This document shows, one piece after another, positions 15,579-23,708 of a stretch of DNA of 64,000 bases (the first letter of the stretch is position 1; each line of letters starts with the position of its first letter). Position numbers and translations under genes: made by a program. This stretch comes from Streptomyces asoensis (GTDB lineage: Bacteria; Actinomycetota; Actinomycetes; Streptomycetales; Streptomycetaceae), in assembly GCF_016860545.1 (NCBI RefSeq), contig NZ_BNEB01000005.1, positions 62,001 to 126,000 of the forward strand. The letters run 5' to 3'. The notes beneath the pieces are model-generated. The model was not told the DNA's origin, searched no databases, and was given only the letters and a program-made list of their open reading frames with translations.

Positions 15579-16937
15579 ATGCATATACGTGCAAAAGTCA
15601 GCTCTCTCCTGGCCGTCGCGGGGCTCCTGTTCGCCGGTCTCGTCGGCTCGGCGTCGCCCGCTGCCGCGGCCGAGGAGTGTCCGGCCGACAGGCTGTGCCT
15701 CTATTCCAGTACCCAGCTCAGAGGGCTCAAGTTCTCCGCGGCCAGTACGAACACCTGCTTCTGGCTGGGACGTTACGGGCTGGGCGAAGGCACCAACGGC
15801 ATCAATTCCTACGTCAACAACCTGCCCGTCACGGCGCAGGTGTACCAGTTCGACACCGGCGCGGGAACCGACTCGGCGGCCCGCACCCTGCGGGGCAGCG
15901 TGCGGGCCGGCGGTGCCAGCAGCGACACCGACGCCGTGAATCCCGCTTCGCCGTGGCACACGCTGGACAAGGTCTGCACGGGCGGCGCGGACCCGATGAC
16001 GTCCCCCGGTTTCGATGTGTCCGCCCATTCGACCGCCGACCCGGCCAACTACGCGGACGTCCCCGGGACGAAACTGGAGTTCGACGCGGCGGCGGGCGCG
16101 AAGTCCTACCTGTGGTCCCGCGACGTCTCGGTCCGCAACCTCACCTCGCTGGCCGAGCATCGCAACGTCGGCGTGACGGCCGCCTTGCGCTGTATGTACG
16201 CGGACGGACGCGCGCTGCCCAGCGGCTACGAAACGGGCTCGTACTGGGCGGCGAACTTCGTACCCACCGTCGACACGGCACTGCTGCCCTCGGTCCGGTG
16301 GACCTTCATCGCTCCGACGGCGGACCGGTACCGGTGCAGGATCTCGGTTCTTCCCTATGCGACGTGGATCGACGCGGACGACACCGCCACGATGCGGGTG
16401 GAGGCGGGCGCGACCTTGGCGCGAGCCGTATACAGCGCAATGGACCGGTGGTCGCTGGGCGGCACCGACCCGGCCGCACTGGCCCCCGGGACGACGACGA
16501 GCGTCCTCGACCACGTCTACACGCCCGGCGGAACCGACGACATCGCGATCGTCATGGACGCCAACGTGACCAGTTGCAACAACGACAAGGACGGCGTCTC
16601 CCCCAACTACGGCATCGACGACTGCTCGGATCCGGCGGACCCGACGGCGCACCACACGAAGGCGTCCACATGGATCGAGGCCCAACCCCAGAAGAGCGAC
16701 GGGACCCGGTGCGGCAGCCCGCTGAAGAGCGCGGTGGCCTCGTGGAACATCTCTGAGCGCAAGCACCACCAGACCGCCACGAACTCCCTGTATCTCACTA
16801 CGGCGGACCTGGGGTCATGCGACAGAGTCCGCGTGTCGCTGAAGGTCTCGAACACCGAGGGCAATCGTCTCCAGGTGCACACGGGGCCGGCCTCGCAGAA
16901 CATCGTCAAGACGCACGCGTTGGCCTTCGCCTACTGA
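15579..16937 (+). CDS. secreted protein with peptidase-inhibitor I36-like N-terminus
   Basis: This is a 452-residue exported protein. A Sec signal (VSSLLAVAGLLFAGLVGSASPAAAA) precedes an I36/SMI-like module (CPADRLCLYSSTQLRGLKF, then GINSYVNNLP), a beta/gamma-crystallin-like fold known from Streptomyces metalloproteinase inhibitors. The following 350 residues, with paired cysteines (CNNDKDG...IDDCSD; RCGSPLK), form an unrecognised extracellular domain rich in Asp, Thr and Ser. ATG 15579 has GAGAAGG at about 15 bases. It may bind a protease or the cell surface. It reads towards the GlxA-type regulator, with 15 bp between the stops. Confidence 0.75.
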   Translation: MHIRAKVSSLLAVAGLLFAGLVGSASPAAAAEECPADRLCLYSSTQLRGLKFSAASTNTCFWLGRYGLGEGTNGINSYVNNLPVTAQVYQFDTGAGTDSAARTLRGSVRAGGASSDTDAVNPASPWHTLDKVCTGGADPMTSPGFDVSAHSTADPANYADVPGTKLEFDAAAGAKSYLWSRDVSVRNLTSLAEHRNVGVTAALRCMYADGRALPSGYETGSYWAANFVPTVDTALLPSVRWTFIAPTADRYRCRISVLPYATWIDADDTATMRVEAGATLARAVYSAMDRWSLGGTDPAALAPGTTTSVLDHVYTPGGTDDIAIVMDANVTSCNNDKDGVSPNYGIDDCSDPADPTAHHTKASTWIEAQPQKSDGTRCGSPLKSAVASWNISERKHHQTATNSLYLTTADLGSCDRVRVSLKVSNTEGNRLQVHTGPASQNIVKTHALAFAY

Positions 16938-16952
16938 CAGCGGCCGACGCCG

Positions 16953-17945
16953 TCAGTTCACCTCGGGTCCGAAGCGGCGCCGGTACGCCGACGGCGTGAT
17001 GCCCGTCCCGCGGCGCATCAGCACGCGCAGATTGGTGGCGGTGCCGAGCCCGCTGCGCCGTGCGACCACCTCGAAGCGTGACTCGCCCCGCTCGATCAAC
17101 CGGCAGGCCAGGGCGAGCCGTTCAGCGGTGAGCCAGGCCAGCGGGGTCGTTCCCAGCTGCGTGCGGAAGCGGCGGTGCAGCGTCGCAGGGCTGACCGCCG
17201 CGCGCGTCGCGAGATCCGCGATCGTCAGGGGCGAGTCCAGTCGTTCCTGCGCCCACGACAGGACGGGTGCCAGGGACTCGTCCGGGACGTCGGGCATGGG
17301 CCGCTCCACGAACTGCCGTTGCCCGCCGTCGCGGTGGGCCGCGAAGACCAGTCGCCGGCTGACGGAGTTGGCGACCTCCGCGCCGTGGTCCCGGCGGACC
17401 ACGTGGAGCCCGAGGTCGAGCGCGGCCGCACTCCCCGCGGCGGTGAGGATGTCGCCGTCGTCCACGAACAGCACGTCCGCTTCCAGACGGACGGCGGGGA
17501 AGCGGGCGCGGAACGCATCCGCCCACTGCCAGTGGGCGGTGGCCCGGCGACCGTCGAGGACGCCTGCCTCCGCCAGGGTGAAGGCACCGCTGCACAAGCC
17601 GATCAGCCGGGCACCGCGGGCATGCGCCCGTCGGACCGCGTCCAGTACGGCGGGGCGGCGGGGCACCTCGACGTCGGGGCGGTTGGGGACGATCAGGGTG
17701 TCCGCCGTGTCGGCCGCCTCCAGGCCGGCGACGCCGGTGAGCGTGAAGAACCCGTCCCGCATCCGCGGAGCGGGCTCCGGCGAGCAGAGGCGGAAGTCGT
17801 AGAGCTGCCGGCCGATCTCGGGCCTGCGCAGACCGAAGACCTCGGTCGCACAGCCGAGCTCGAACGGGTTCGAGTTCTCGTCGACGATCACGACCACCCG
17901 GTGCACGCCTGCCGCACGAGCGCGCTGCGAGGATTCTTGCGTCAT
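16953..17945 (-). CDS. GlxA-type AraC-family regulator with DJ-1/PfpI domain
   Basis: This 330-residue two-domain regulator has residues 15-185 as a DJ-1/PfpI amidotransferase-like sensor, with the nucleophile-elbow position as LIGLCSGAFTLAEAG. Residues about 220-325 hold the AraC double helix-turn-helix (SPATLHRRFRTQLGTTPLAWL, then GLGTATNLRVLMRRGTGITPSAYRRRF). The elbow Cys and the surrounding Gly-x-Cys-x-Gly are intact, although GlxA-class regulators are not known to be hydrolases. It diverges from the cupin gene at 17998 across 52 bp and probably controls it. Confidence 0.92.
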   Translation of the reverse strand: MTQESSQRARAAGVHRVVVIVDENSNPFELGCATEVFGLRRPEIGRQLYDFRLCSPEPAPRMRDGFFTLTGVAGLEAADTADTLIVPNRPDVEVPRRPAVLDAVRRAHARGARLIGLCSGAFTLAEAGVLDGRRATAHWQWADAFRARFPAVRLEADVLFVDDGDILTAAGSAAALDLGLHVVRRDHGAEVANSVSRRLVFAAHRDGGQRQFVERPMPDVPDESLAPVLSWAQERLDSPLTIADLATRAAVSPATLHRRFRTQLGTTPLAWLTAERLALACRLIERGESRFEVVARRSGLGTATNLRVLMRRGTGITPSAYRRRFGPEVN

Positions 17946-17997
17946 GTGCGATTCCTAGCACTCACCCCGCCCGGGCGGAGCGATCGAGGATGAGGCC

Positions 17998-18399
17998 ATG
18001 AGCAATCAGCCGATCTCCCTCAGCCGGGCCCTGGCCTCCTTCGAAGCCCTGTGGAGTCCGCGCATCGTCACGCGGGTCAACGACTACGACGTCCGGGTCG
18101 CCAAGGTCGGGGGCGAACACCTCTGGCACGCCCACGACGACACCGACGAGTTCTTCCTGGTCCTGGAGGGTGAACTGCACATCTCCCTGCGCGAGGCCGG
18201 GGGTGAGCGCACGGTCCGGCTGCCGCGGGGCGCGGTCTTCACCGTCCCCGCGGGCACCGAGCACAAGCCGTACGCACCGTCCGGGGCCGCCATCCTCATG
18301 TTCGAGCCGACCGGTACGCCGACCGTGGGCGACCGCCACGACGAGATCCCCTCCCATGTGGACGCGACGACCGGACACGCCCTCGACGCCGCCACCTGA
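17998..18399 (+). CDS. cupin-domain protein
   Basis: This 133-residue single cupin barrel has its first motif HLWHAHDDTDEFFLVLEGELH, supplying His/His/Glu metal ligands, and its second motif LPRGAVFTVPAGTEHKPYAP with the fourth His. Small cupins of this type act as isomerases, dioxygenases or ligand sensors, and nothing here fixes the substrate. Regulation by the adjacent GlxA-type regulator is inferred from the divergent 52-bp spacer. It stops 7 bp before the end of the XRE regulator gene on the other strand. Confidence 0.92.
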   Translation: MSNQPISLSRALASFEALWSPRIVTRVNDYDVRVAKVGGEHLWHAHDDTDEFFLVLEGELHISLREAGGERTVRLPRGAVFTVPAGTEHKPYAPSGAAILMFEPTGTPTVGDRHDEIPSHVDATTGHALDAAT

Positions 18400-18406
18400 T
18401 CGGCCG

Positions 18407-19276
18407 TCAGCCGGCCGGGCCGGTGACGTCCTGGGTGCCCAGGACGGCGAGCAGGTCCAGGAGACCGGCGCTGTCCGTGCCGACCGCCGGGGTGAACCAC
18501 AGGAGCCGCTGCCGGCCGTCCTCACTGAACAGGCTCAGGCAGTTGACCTCGATCAGGCCCAGCGTGGGGTGGACGAGGCGTTTGCGGTCGTCGCGGCGCA
18601 GGCCCACCTCGTGCTCGGCCCACAGGGCGGCGAACCGCGGGGAGGCGTCGAGCAGTGAGCCGATCATCGAGGCGGCCTCGGTGTCCTTGACGTCGCGTCT
18701 GGCGGCCGCCGCCCGCAGGTCGGCGACGAAGGCCCGGGACTGCTGCTCGTGGTCGGCCTCCGGATACAGCTGCCGCGCCGCGGGGTCGGTGAACCACCGG
18801 TGGACGAAGCTGGCCCGCGCGCCCCGGAAACCGGAGTGGTCCCCGAGGAGCGCCACCGCGGGCGGGTTCTGTACGAGGGTGACGTGGAGGTCGGTGATGA
18901 CCTGTGCGGGGGTCGAAGTCAGGCGGCTGAGCAGGTCGAGCATGCCGGGGTGGACGTGCGAGGCCGGTCCGCCGTGCGCGGGGACCGGACGGCCGGCCAG
19001 GCGGTAGAGGTAGTCGCGTTCGTCCGCGCTCAGGCGCAGCGCCCTGGCCAGCGCGGCGAGCATCTGCTCGGAGGGCTGGGACCCGGCACCGCGTTCGAGT
19101 TCGTTGTAGTAGTCCACCGAGGCTCCGGCGAGCTGGGCGACCTCGTCGCGGCGGAGCCCCGGCACCCGGCGGCGCGGCCCGTGGACGAATCCCACGTCGG
19201 CCGGCCGGATGCGGGCGCGCCGTGAGCGCAGGAAGGCGCCCAGCTCGGTGTGTTTCGCAGAACCCATACCGGCCAT
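18407..19276 (-). CDS. XRE-family regulator with MmyB-like ligand domain
   Basis: This 289-residue regulator has an N-terminal helix-turn-helix (LGAFLRSRRARIRP, then VAQLAGASVDYYNELERG), common in streptomycetes, and a C-terminal PAS-like MmyB domain from about residue 105 onward (MLDLLSRLTSTPAQVITDLH; WFTPAVGTDSAGLLDLLAVLG). MmyB controls methylenomycin genes, and relatives often sit beside and regulate small oxidoreductases. ATG 19276 was taken, with 19267 the alternative. The divergent gene is a tautomerase at 19478, the natural target. Confidence 0.92.
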   Translation of the reverse strand: MAGMGSAKHTELGAFLRSRRARIRPADVGFVHGPRRRVPGLRRDEVAQLAGASVDYYNELERGAGSQPSEQMLAALARALRLSADERDYLYRLAGRPVPAHGGPASHVHPGMLDLLSRLTSTPAQVITDLHVTLVQNPPAVALLGDHSGFRGARASFVHRWFTDPAARQLYPEADHEQQSRAFVADLRAAAARRDVKDTEAASMIGSLLDASPRFAALWAEHEVGLRRDDRKRLVHPTLGLIEVNCLSLFSEDGRQRLLWFTPAVGTDSAGLLDLLAVLGTQDVTGPAG

Positions 19277-19477
19277 TGTGTGTCCGCCCCGGGCGGCCGA
19301 CCCAGGGGATGACGTCCCCTGGCTACGGCGGCCGGTGCCGCGCAGAGTGAAGCACGTGCCTGCCGACGCCCCCCGGACACCGGGTGAGCGACCGGCACGG
19401 ACACGGCGTCCCGTGCCGCCCGCCCTTCACGCGTACGGCTGCGGATCACGGCAGACATCGACCAAGGAGAAACACCC

Positions 19478-19687
19478 ATGCCTTTCGCCCACTTCAAGGT
19501 TCCCGCCGGCACCGTCACCGCCGAGGACAAGAAGAAGATCGTCGAGCGGACCACCGACCTGTACGCCGAGATCTACGGCGAGCGTGCCCGCCCCAACACC
19601 CTGGTGCTGATCGACGAAGTCGTCGACGGGGGGTGGGGGTTCGGTGGCACGGTCCTCACCGCCGCCCTGCTCAGCGGCGACGCCTGA
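19478..19687 (+). CDS. 4-oxalocrotonate tautomerase-family protein
   Basis: This 69-residue protein has the catalytic N-terminal proline (MPFAHFKVPAG; Pro1 after Met removal) and the short beta-alpha-beta layout of 4-oxalocrotonate tautomerase subunits. GGAGAA precedes the ATG at 19478. Enzymes of this superfamily catalyse keto-enol tautomerisation or related proton transfers as oligomers. The usual arginines that bind the substrate carboxylate are not clearly placed, so the substrate is open. Regulation by the divergent XRE protein is likely from the arrangement. Confidence 0.85.
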   Translation: MPFAHFKVPAGTVTAEDKKKIVERTTDLYAEIYGERARPNTLVLIDEVVDGGWGFGGTVLTAALLSGDA

Positions 19688-19695
19688 CGTTCCGC

Positions 19696-19765
19696 CCGGC
19701 GGTCCGGCGGTCTCCGGCGGTCCGGCGGTCCGGCAGTCCGGCAGTCCGGTCGTCCGGTGGTCCTG
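19696..19765 (+). repeat. degenerate 9-bp tandem repeat
   Basis: About seven imperfect copies of GGTCCGGCG/GGTCCGGCA run through this intergenic stretch after the tautomerase stop. A run of nine G lies further on at 19844-19852. Both are slippage-prone. No gene is supported in 19688-19949. Confidence 0.75.
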
Positions 19766-19949
19766 GCAGGCGGGAGCGTGATCTGCTGCCGGTCGCCGTC
19801 GACGGGCGAACGTACCCGTCGGCGCGGAGCAGGTGGCCGGGCCGGGGGGGGGCCGGACAGCGGCGGGAGGAAGTGATCACGGTGGGCGTCAGGGGGCGGG
19901 AGCGACGGGATACAGTGCGCGGGAAGGCAGCCCGGTCAGGAGGCAGAGC

Positions 19950-21170
19950 GTGACCGACACCAGCGACACCCGGCCCGCCGAGGGCGAAGCGCGAGCGGCG
20001 CGGCAGAGCGGACTGCTCCGCGTGATGCGCTACCTGCCCCTGATCGCCCCCGTCCTGCTGTGGGCCGTGCCCTGCTGGGTGCTCCTGCACGCCGGACAGC
20101 ACTGGCCGCTGCCCGTCACGCTGGCGGGCACCGCCGTGTTCGCCCTCGGTCTGGTCGGTATGCCGCTCGCGATGGTGCGCGGCCACGGCAGGCGCCAGCA
20201 GGACCGGGCCGCGATCGTCGGTGACACCCTGCTGGGCTCGAGCTGGGTGCTGTTCACCTGGTCCGTCCTGCTCGGCATCTTCCTGCGCGCCGCGTTGGCC
20301 CTCGCCGGCGTCGGAGAGAGCCAGGACCGCGCCCGGATCGTCACCTGGGCGGTCCTCGGCGTGGCCGCCGTACTGCTGGGCTGGGGGTACGCCGAGGCCC
20401 GCCGTGTGCCGCGCGTGCGCCGGCTCGACGTGCAACTCCCGCGACTGGGCGCCGGCTTGGACGGTCTGCGGGTCGCCCTCATCACCGACACCCACTACGG
20501 ACCGCTCGATCGTGCCCGCTGGTCGGCACGGGTGTGCGAGACGGTGAACTCCCTGGACGCCGACCTGGTGTGCCACACCGGCGACATCGCGGACGGCACG
20601 GCGCAGCGCCGCCGCGAGCAGGCCCTGCCGCTCGGCACCGTGCGGGCGACCCACGCACGGGTGTACGTCACCGGCAACCACGAGTACTACAGCGAGGCCC
20701 AGGGCTGGGTCGACCTGATGGACGAGCTGGGCTGGGAGCCGCTGCGCAACCGCCATGTGCTGCTCGAACGCGGAGGCGACACCCTCGTGGTCGCGGGCGT
20801 GGACGACGTCACCGCCGAGTCCTCCGGTCTGGCGGGGCACCGGGCCCACCTCGCCGGTGCGCTGGACGGCGCCGATCCCGGCCTTCCCGTCCTGCTCCTG
20901 GCGCACCAGCCCAAGTTCGTCGACCGGGCGGCGGCCGCCGGCATCGACCTCCAGCTCTCCGGCCACACCCACGGCGGCCAGATATGGCCCTTCCACCACC
21001 TGGTCCGCCTCGACCAGCCCGCCCTCGCCGGTCTCAGCCACCACGGCCCGCGCACGCTCCTGTACACCAGCCGTGGCACCGGCTTCTGGGGCCCGCCGTT
21101 CCGCGTCTTCGCCCCCAGCGAGATCACCCTGCTCGTGCTCCGCTCCCCGGACCGGCCCGGTTCCCGATAG
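19950..21170 (+). CDS. membrane-anchored metallophosphoesterase
   Basis: This 406-residue protein has four hydrophobic helices in the first 150 residues (LPLIAPVLLWAVPCWVLL, VTLAGTAVFALGLVGM, SWVLFTWSVLLGIFL and VTWAVLGVAAVLLGWG). A calcineurin-like phosphoesterase domain follows with all five metal motifs: LITDTHYG, HTGDIADG, VTGNHEYYS, LLAHQP and SGHTHGGQ. The GTG start at 19950 has AGGAGG nine bases upstream. YaeI/YkuE-type relatives act on phospholipid or UDP-lipid pyrophosphates at the membrane, which fits the topology, though the substrate is not determined. No partner gene is evident. Confidence 0.93.
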   Translation: MTDTSDTRPAEGEARAARQSGLLRVMRYLPLIAPVLLWAVPCWVLLHAGQHWPLPVTLAGTAVFALGLVGMPLAMVRGHGRRQQDRAAIVGDTLLGSSWVLFTWSVLLGIFLRAALALAGVGESQDRARIVTWAVLGVAAVLLGWGYAEARRVPRVRRLDVQLPRLGAGLDGLRVALITDTHYGPLDRARWSARVCETVNSLDADLVCHTGDIADGTAQRRREQALPLGTVRATHARVYVTGNHEYYSEAQGWVDLMDELGWEPLRNRHVLLERGGDTLVVAGVDDVTAESSGLAGHRAHLAGALDGADPGLPVLLLAHQPKFVDRAAAAGIDLQLSGHTHGGQIWPFHHLVRLDQPALAGLSHHGPRTLLYTSRGTGFWGPPFRVFAPSEITLLVLRSPDRPGSR

Positions 21171-21190
21171 CCGCGCCGGTCCGGCGGCCC

Positions 21191-22051
21191 TTATTCCGCC
21201 CAGCTCTGCTCCAGCACCGTGCGGAAGGCGGTGGGCTCGCGGCCTATCAGGGTGGCCAGGGTCGGGTCGACGGCGCTGAACTCGCCGTTTCTGGCCGCTT
21301 CGAAGATGCTCATCATCAGGTCGACCATCGGGGCGGGGGCGCCGTGTGCCAGCGCCTGTTCGCGGAATGCGTCGTCGGGGACCGTGGTCCGGGTGAACGG
21401 CCGACCGGTGACCTCGGCCGCTGTCGCGGCGAGGGCGTCGAAGTCGAGCGCTCGCGGGCCGGTGAGCGGCGGGGTCGGTCCCTCGAAGCTGCCCTCGTCG
21501 GTGAGGATCGCCGCGGCGGCCTCGGCGAGGTCGTCGTGGCCGGTCCACGTGACGGGGCCGTCGGCGGGCAGGGCGATGTCGCCGGTGTGGCGGCCGGACT
21601 CCATGAACAGCAGGGCGCTGGCGGCGTAGAAACCGTTGCGCAGCGCCGTCCACGGCAGGCCGGTGGCGTCCAGCAGGTCCTCGGTCCGGGCGTGGTCACG
21701 GCACGCCTCGAAGCGGGATTCGTGGGAGGCACCCATCTGGCTGGTGTACAGCAGGCGGCCGGCGCCTGCCTTCACGGCGGCGTCGATCGCGGCCCGGTGA
21801 CCGGCTACGCATCCTTCGCCCGTGCGGTCGAGGGAGACGAGCAGCACCTGGTCGGCGCCCTCGAAGGCGTGGGCGAGCGAGGCGGGGTCGTCGAAGCTGC
21901 CCTGCCGTACCCGGACGCCGCGGTCGGCGAGGTCCTGGGCCTTGCGCGGATCGCGGACGCTGACGCCGAGGCGGTCGGCGGGCAGCCGCTCCAGGAGGCG
22001 CTCGACGGTGCGGCGCCCGAGCTTTCCGGTGGCTCCGGTCACGATGATCAT
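21191..22051 (-). CDS. NmrA/QorB-like SDR oxidoreductase
   Basis: This 286-residue atypical short-chain dehydrogenase has the nucleotide-binding start IIVTGATGKLGRRTVERLLE. The LLYTSQMGASHESRF segment replaces the classic YxxxK, and ALRNGFYA follows. This is the pattern of QorB-type NAD(P)H:quinone reductases and NmrA-like sensors. It diverges from the TetR gene at 22141 across a spacer with a strong inverted repeat, so it is probably derepressed by a redox-active or quinone-like compound. The stop is TAA, 20 bp from the convergent phosphoesterase gene. Confidence 0.92.
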   Translation of the reverse strand: MIIVTGATGKLGRRTVERLLERLPADRLGVSVRDPRKAQDLADRGVRVRQGSFDDPASLAHAFEGADQVLLVSLDRTGEGCVAGHRAAIDAAVKAGAGRLLYTSQMGASHESRFEACRDHARTEDLLDATGLPWTALRNGFYAASALLFMESGRHTGDIALPADGPVTWTGHDDLAEAAAAILTDEGSFEGPTPPLTGPRALDFDALAATAAEVTGRPFTRTTVPDDAFREQALAHGAPAPMVDLMMSIFEAARNGEFSAVDPTLATLIGREPTAFRTVLEQSWAE

Positions 22052-22070
22052 GTGGATCTCCCAGCGATGG

Positions 22071-22104
22071 TTCCAGTGGAATCAATTTCACGATAACACT
22101 GGAA
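22071..22104. promoter_or_regulatory. TetR operator candidate
   Basis: TTCCAGTG (22071-22078) and CACTGGAA (22097-22104) form a perfect 8-bp inverted repeat with an 18-bp spacer. The left half also extends to TTCCAGTGGAA, itself palindromic. It sits midway in the divergent SDR/TetR spacer. Confidence 0.72.
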
Positions 22105-22140
22105 CTAACGATGGAAGCAAACTCCGGATATCATCGATAC

Positions 22141-22878
22141 ATGCCGATCTCGCCGCCCCGTGACACTCCCGACAGCGCCCGCCGCCGTATCGTCGAAGCG
22201 GCGGTCGAACTGCTGGAGAGCGGAGGTCCCGAAGCGGTCAGCACCCGTGCGGTGGCCGCCGCGGCCGGGGTGCAGCCACCGGCCATCTACCGCCACTTCG
22301 GCGACAAGGACGGGCTGCTGGAGGCGGTCGCGGAGTACGGCTACGCCCAGTTCCTGGAGAGCAAGCGCGCGCGGCTCGACCCCTCGCCGGAGGACCCGGT
22401 GGAGGAGCTGCGCCGCGGCTGGGACATGGTGGTGGAGTTCGGGGTCTCGCGTCCCGAACTCTTCACGGTGATGAACAGGGCCACCGGATCGGGGCCGGAC
22501 GCGGCACATCGCGCGGGCCTGGAGATCCTGCACGGCCGGGTGCGCCGGCTGGCGGCCGCGGGGTGGCTGCGGGTCGACGAGAACCTGGCCGCCCAGATCA
22601 TCCAGGCCACCGGACAGGGCGGGGTCGCCACCTGGCACGCCACCCCCGCGGAACGCCGTGACCCGGCGCTGCTGACCGTCCTGCGGGAGTCCATGATCGC
22701 CGCAGTCACCCGGGCCGAACCGATGGTCCCCGCCGCGGAGTCCGGCCCCGCCCCGGCGGCCCGCGCGCTGCGCGCCGCCCTGCCCGACGACGCCGGGGTT
22801 CTCAGCGACGCCGAGCAGCGCCTGCTGCGCGAGTGGCTCACCCGCCTCGCGGCGGACGGCGGCACACCGCACGCCTGA
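22141..22878 (+). CDS. TetR-family transcriptional regulator
   Basis: This 245-residue regulator has an N-terminal helix-turn-helix (RRRIVEAAVELLESGG; VSTRAVAAAAGVQPPAIYRHFGDKDGLLEAV). The ligand-binding half is helical, with a polar C-terminus (residues 195-245) that is longer than usual. ATG 22141 is preferred over 22111 because homology starts a few residues later. It lies divergent to the SDR gene, with an 8+8-bp inverted repeat between them that fits autoregulation and repression of the SDR. The methyltransferase gene follows 78 bp downstream. Confidence 0.93.
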   Translation: MPISPPRDTPDSARRRIVEAAVELLESGGPEAVSTRAVAAAAGVQPPAIYRHFGDKDGLLEAVAEYGYAQFLESKRARLDPSPEDPVEELRRGWDMVVEFGVSRPELFTVMNRATGSGPDAAHRAGLEILHGRVRRLAAAGWLRVDENLAAQIIQATGQGGVATWHATPAERRDPALLTVLRESMIAAVTRAEPMVPAAESGPAPAARALRAALPDDAGVLSDAEQRLLREWLTRLAADGGTPHA

Positions 22879-22898
22879 GCGGCCGTCGTTGCGGTGCG

Positions 22899-22937
22899 TT
22901 TGCCGAACCGGCAACAGAACTGGCAAAGCCGGGGTGG
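22899..22937. promoter_or_regulatory. TTGCC/GGCAA inverted repeats upstream of methyltransferase
   Basis: The spacer between the TetR stop and the methyltransferase start holds TTTGCCGAACCGGCAAC, a TTGCC-N5-GGCAA palindrome, followed by a third half-site GGCAAAGCC. It may be an operator. No cognate regulator is known from the sequence. Confidence 0.4.
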
Positions 22938-22956
22938 CCGCGATGACAGTGGGGCC

Positions 22957-23637
22957 ATGACTGATGCCATCGCAGCGGGATTCCCCGCGTCCGAGGTCCC
23001 TTCGACTGCCGACCGTTACGTCGGAGACCCCGACGTGCGGGCCGAGTGGGACCAGCGCTACGCCGACCGGCAGCAACTGTGGAGCGGCCGGCCCAACGGC
23101 GCCCTCGTGGCCGAGGCCGCCGGGCTCACTCCCGGACGGGTCCTCGACGTCGGCTGCGGCGAGGGCGCGGACGCGCTGTGGCTCGCCCGCCGCGGCTGGG
23201 ACGTCACGGCGCTCGAGGTTTCGGGCGTGGCGCTGGAGCGGGCGGCCGGACACGCCCGGGACGCCGGGCTCACCGTTCGATGGGTGCACGCCTCACTCAC
23301 CGCGGCCGCGCTCCCGCAGGCCTCTTTCGACCTGGTGTCCGCGCAGTATCCGGCCCTGCTGCGCACTCCCGACGCCGAGGCCGAGCGGGCGCTGCTCGCG
23401 GCCGTCGCGCCCGGCGGGCTGCTTCTGCTGGTCCATCACGCGGGGATGGACAGCGCGAACGCGCACGACAGCGGTTTCGACCCGGCCGACTACGTCTGGC
23501 CCTCGATGGTCGCCCAACTCCTCGACGGCGACTGGGAGGTGGAGGTCGACGAGCAACGGCCGCGCGTGGCACCCGACGGTGGCGCCGGTGCGCACCACAC
23601 CGACGACCTGGTGCTGCGCGTACGCCGACTGCGCTGA
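22957..23637 (+). CDS. class I SAM-dependent methyltransferase
   Basis: This 226-residue Rossmann-fold methyltransferase has motif I VLDVGCGEGADALWLARRGWDV, motif II ALEVSGVALERAAGHAR and a motif IV/V region FDLVSAQYPALL. The WDQRYADRQQLWSGRPN opening is typical of small-molecule and thiopurine-like methyltransferases. The start at 22957 follows a GGGGCC stretch with no strong ribosome site. The substrate is unknown. The gene stands alone, with the TetR gene upstream and the M48 gene convergent. Confidence 0.9.
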   Translation: MTDAIAAGFPASEVPSTADRYVGDPDVRAEWDQRYADRQQLWSGRPNGALVAEAAGLTPGRVLDVGCGEGADALWLARRGWDVTALEVSGVALERAAGHARDAGLTVRWVHASLTAAALPQASFDLVSAQYPALLRTPDAEAERALLAAVAPGGLLLLVHHAGMDSANAHDSGFDPADYVWPSMVAQLLDGDWEVEVDEQRPRVAPDGGAGAHHTDDLVLRVRRLR

Positions 23638-23708
23638 ACTCCCCGCTCGCCCCAGCCCCACCGCACGTACGGGCCCGTCGGCGCTCACGGCAGCCGGCGC
23701 CCCGGCCG

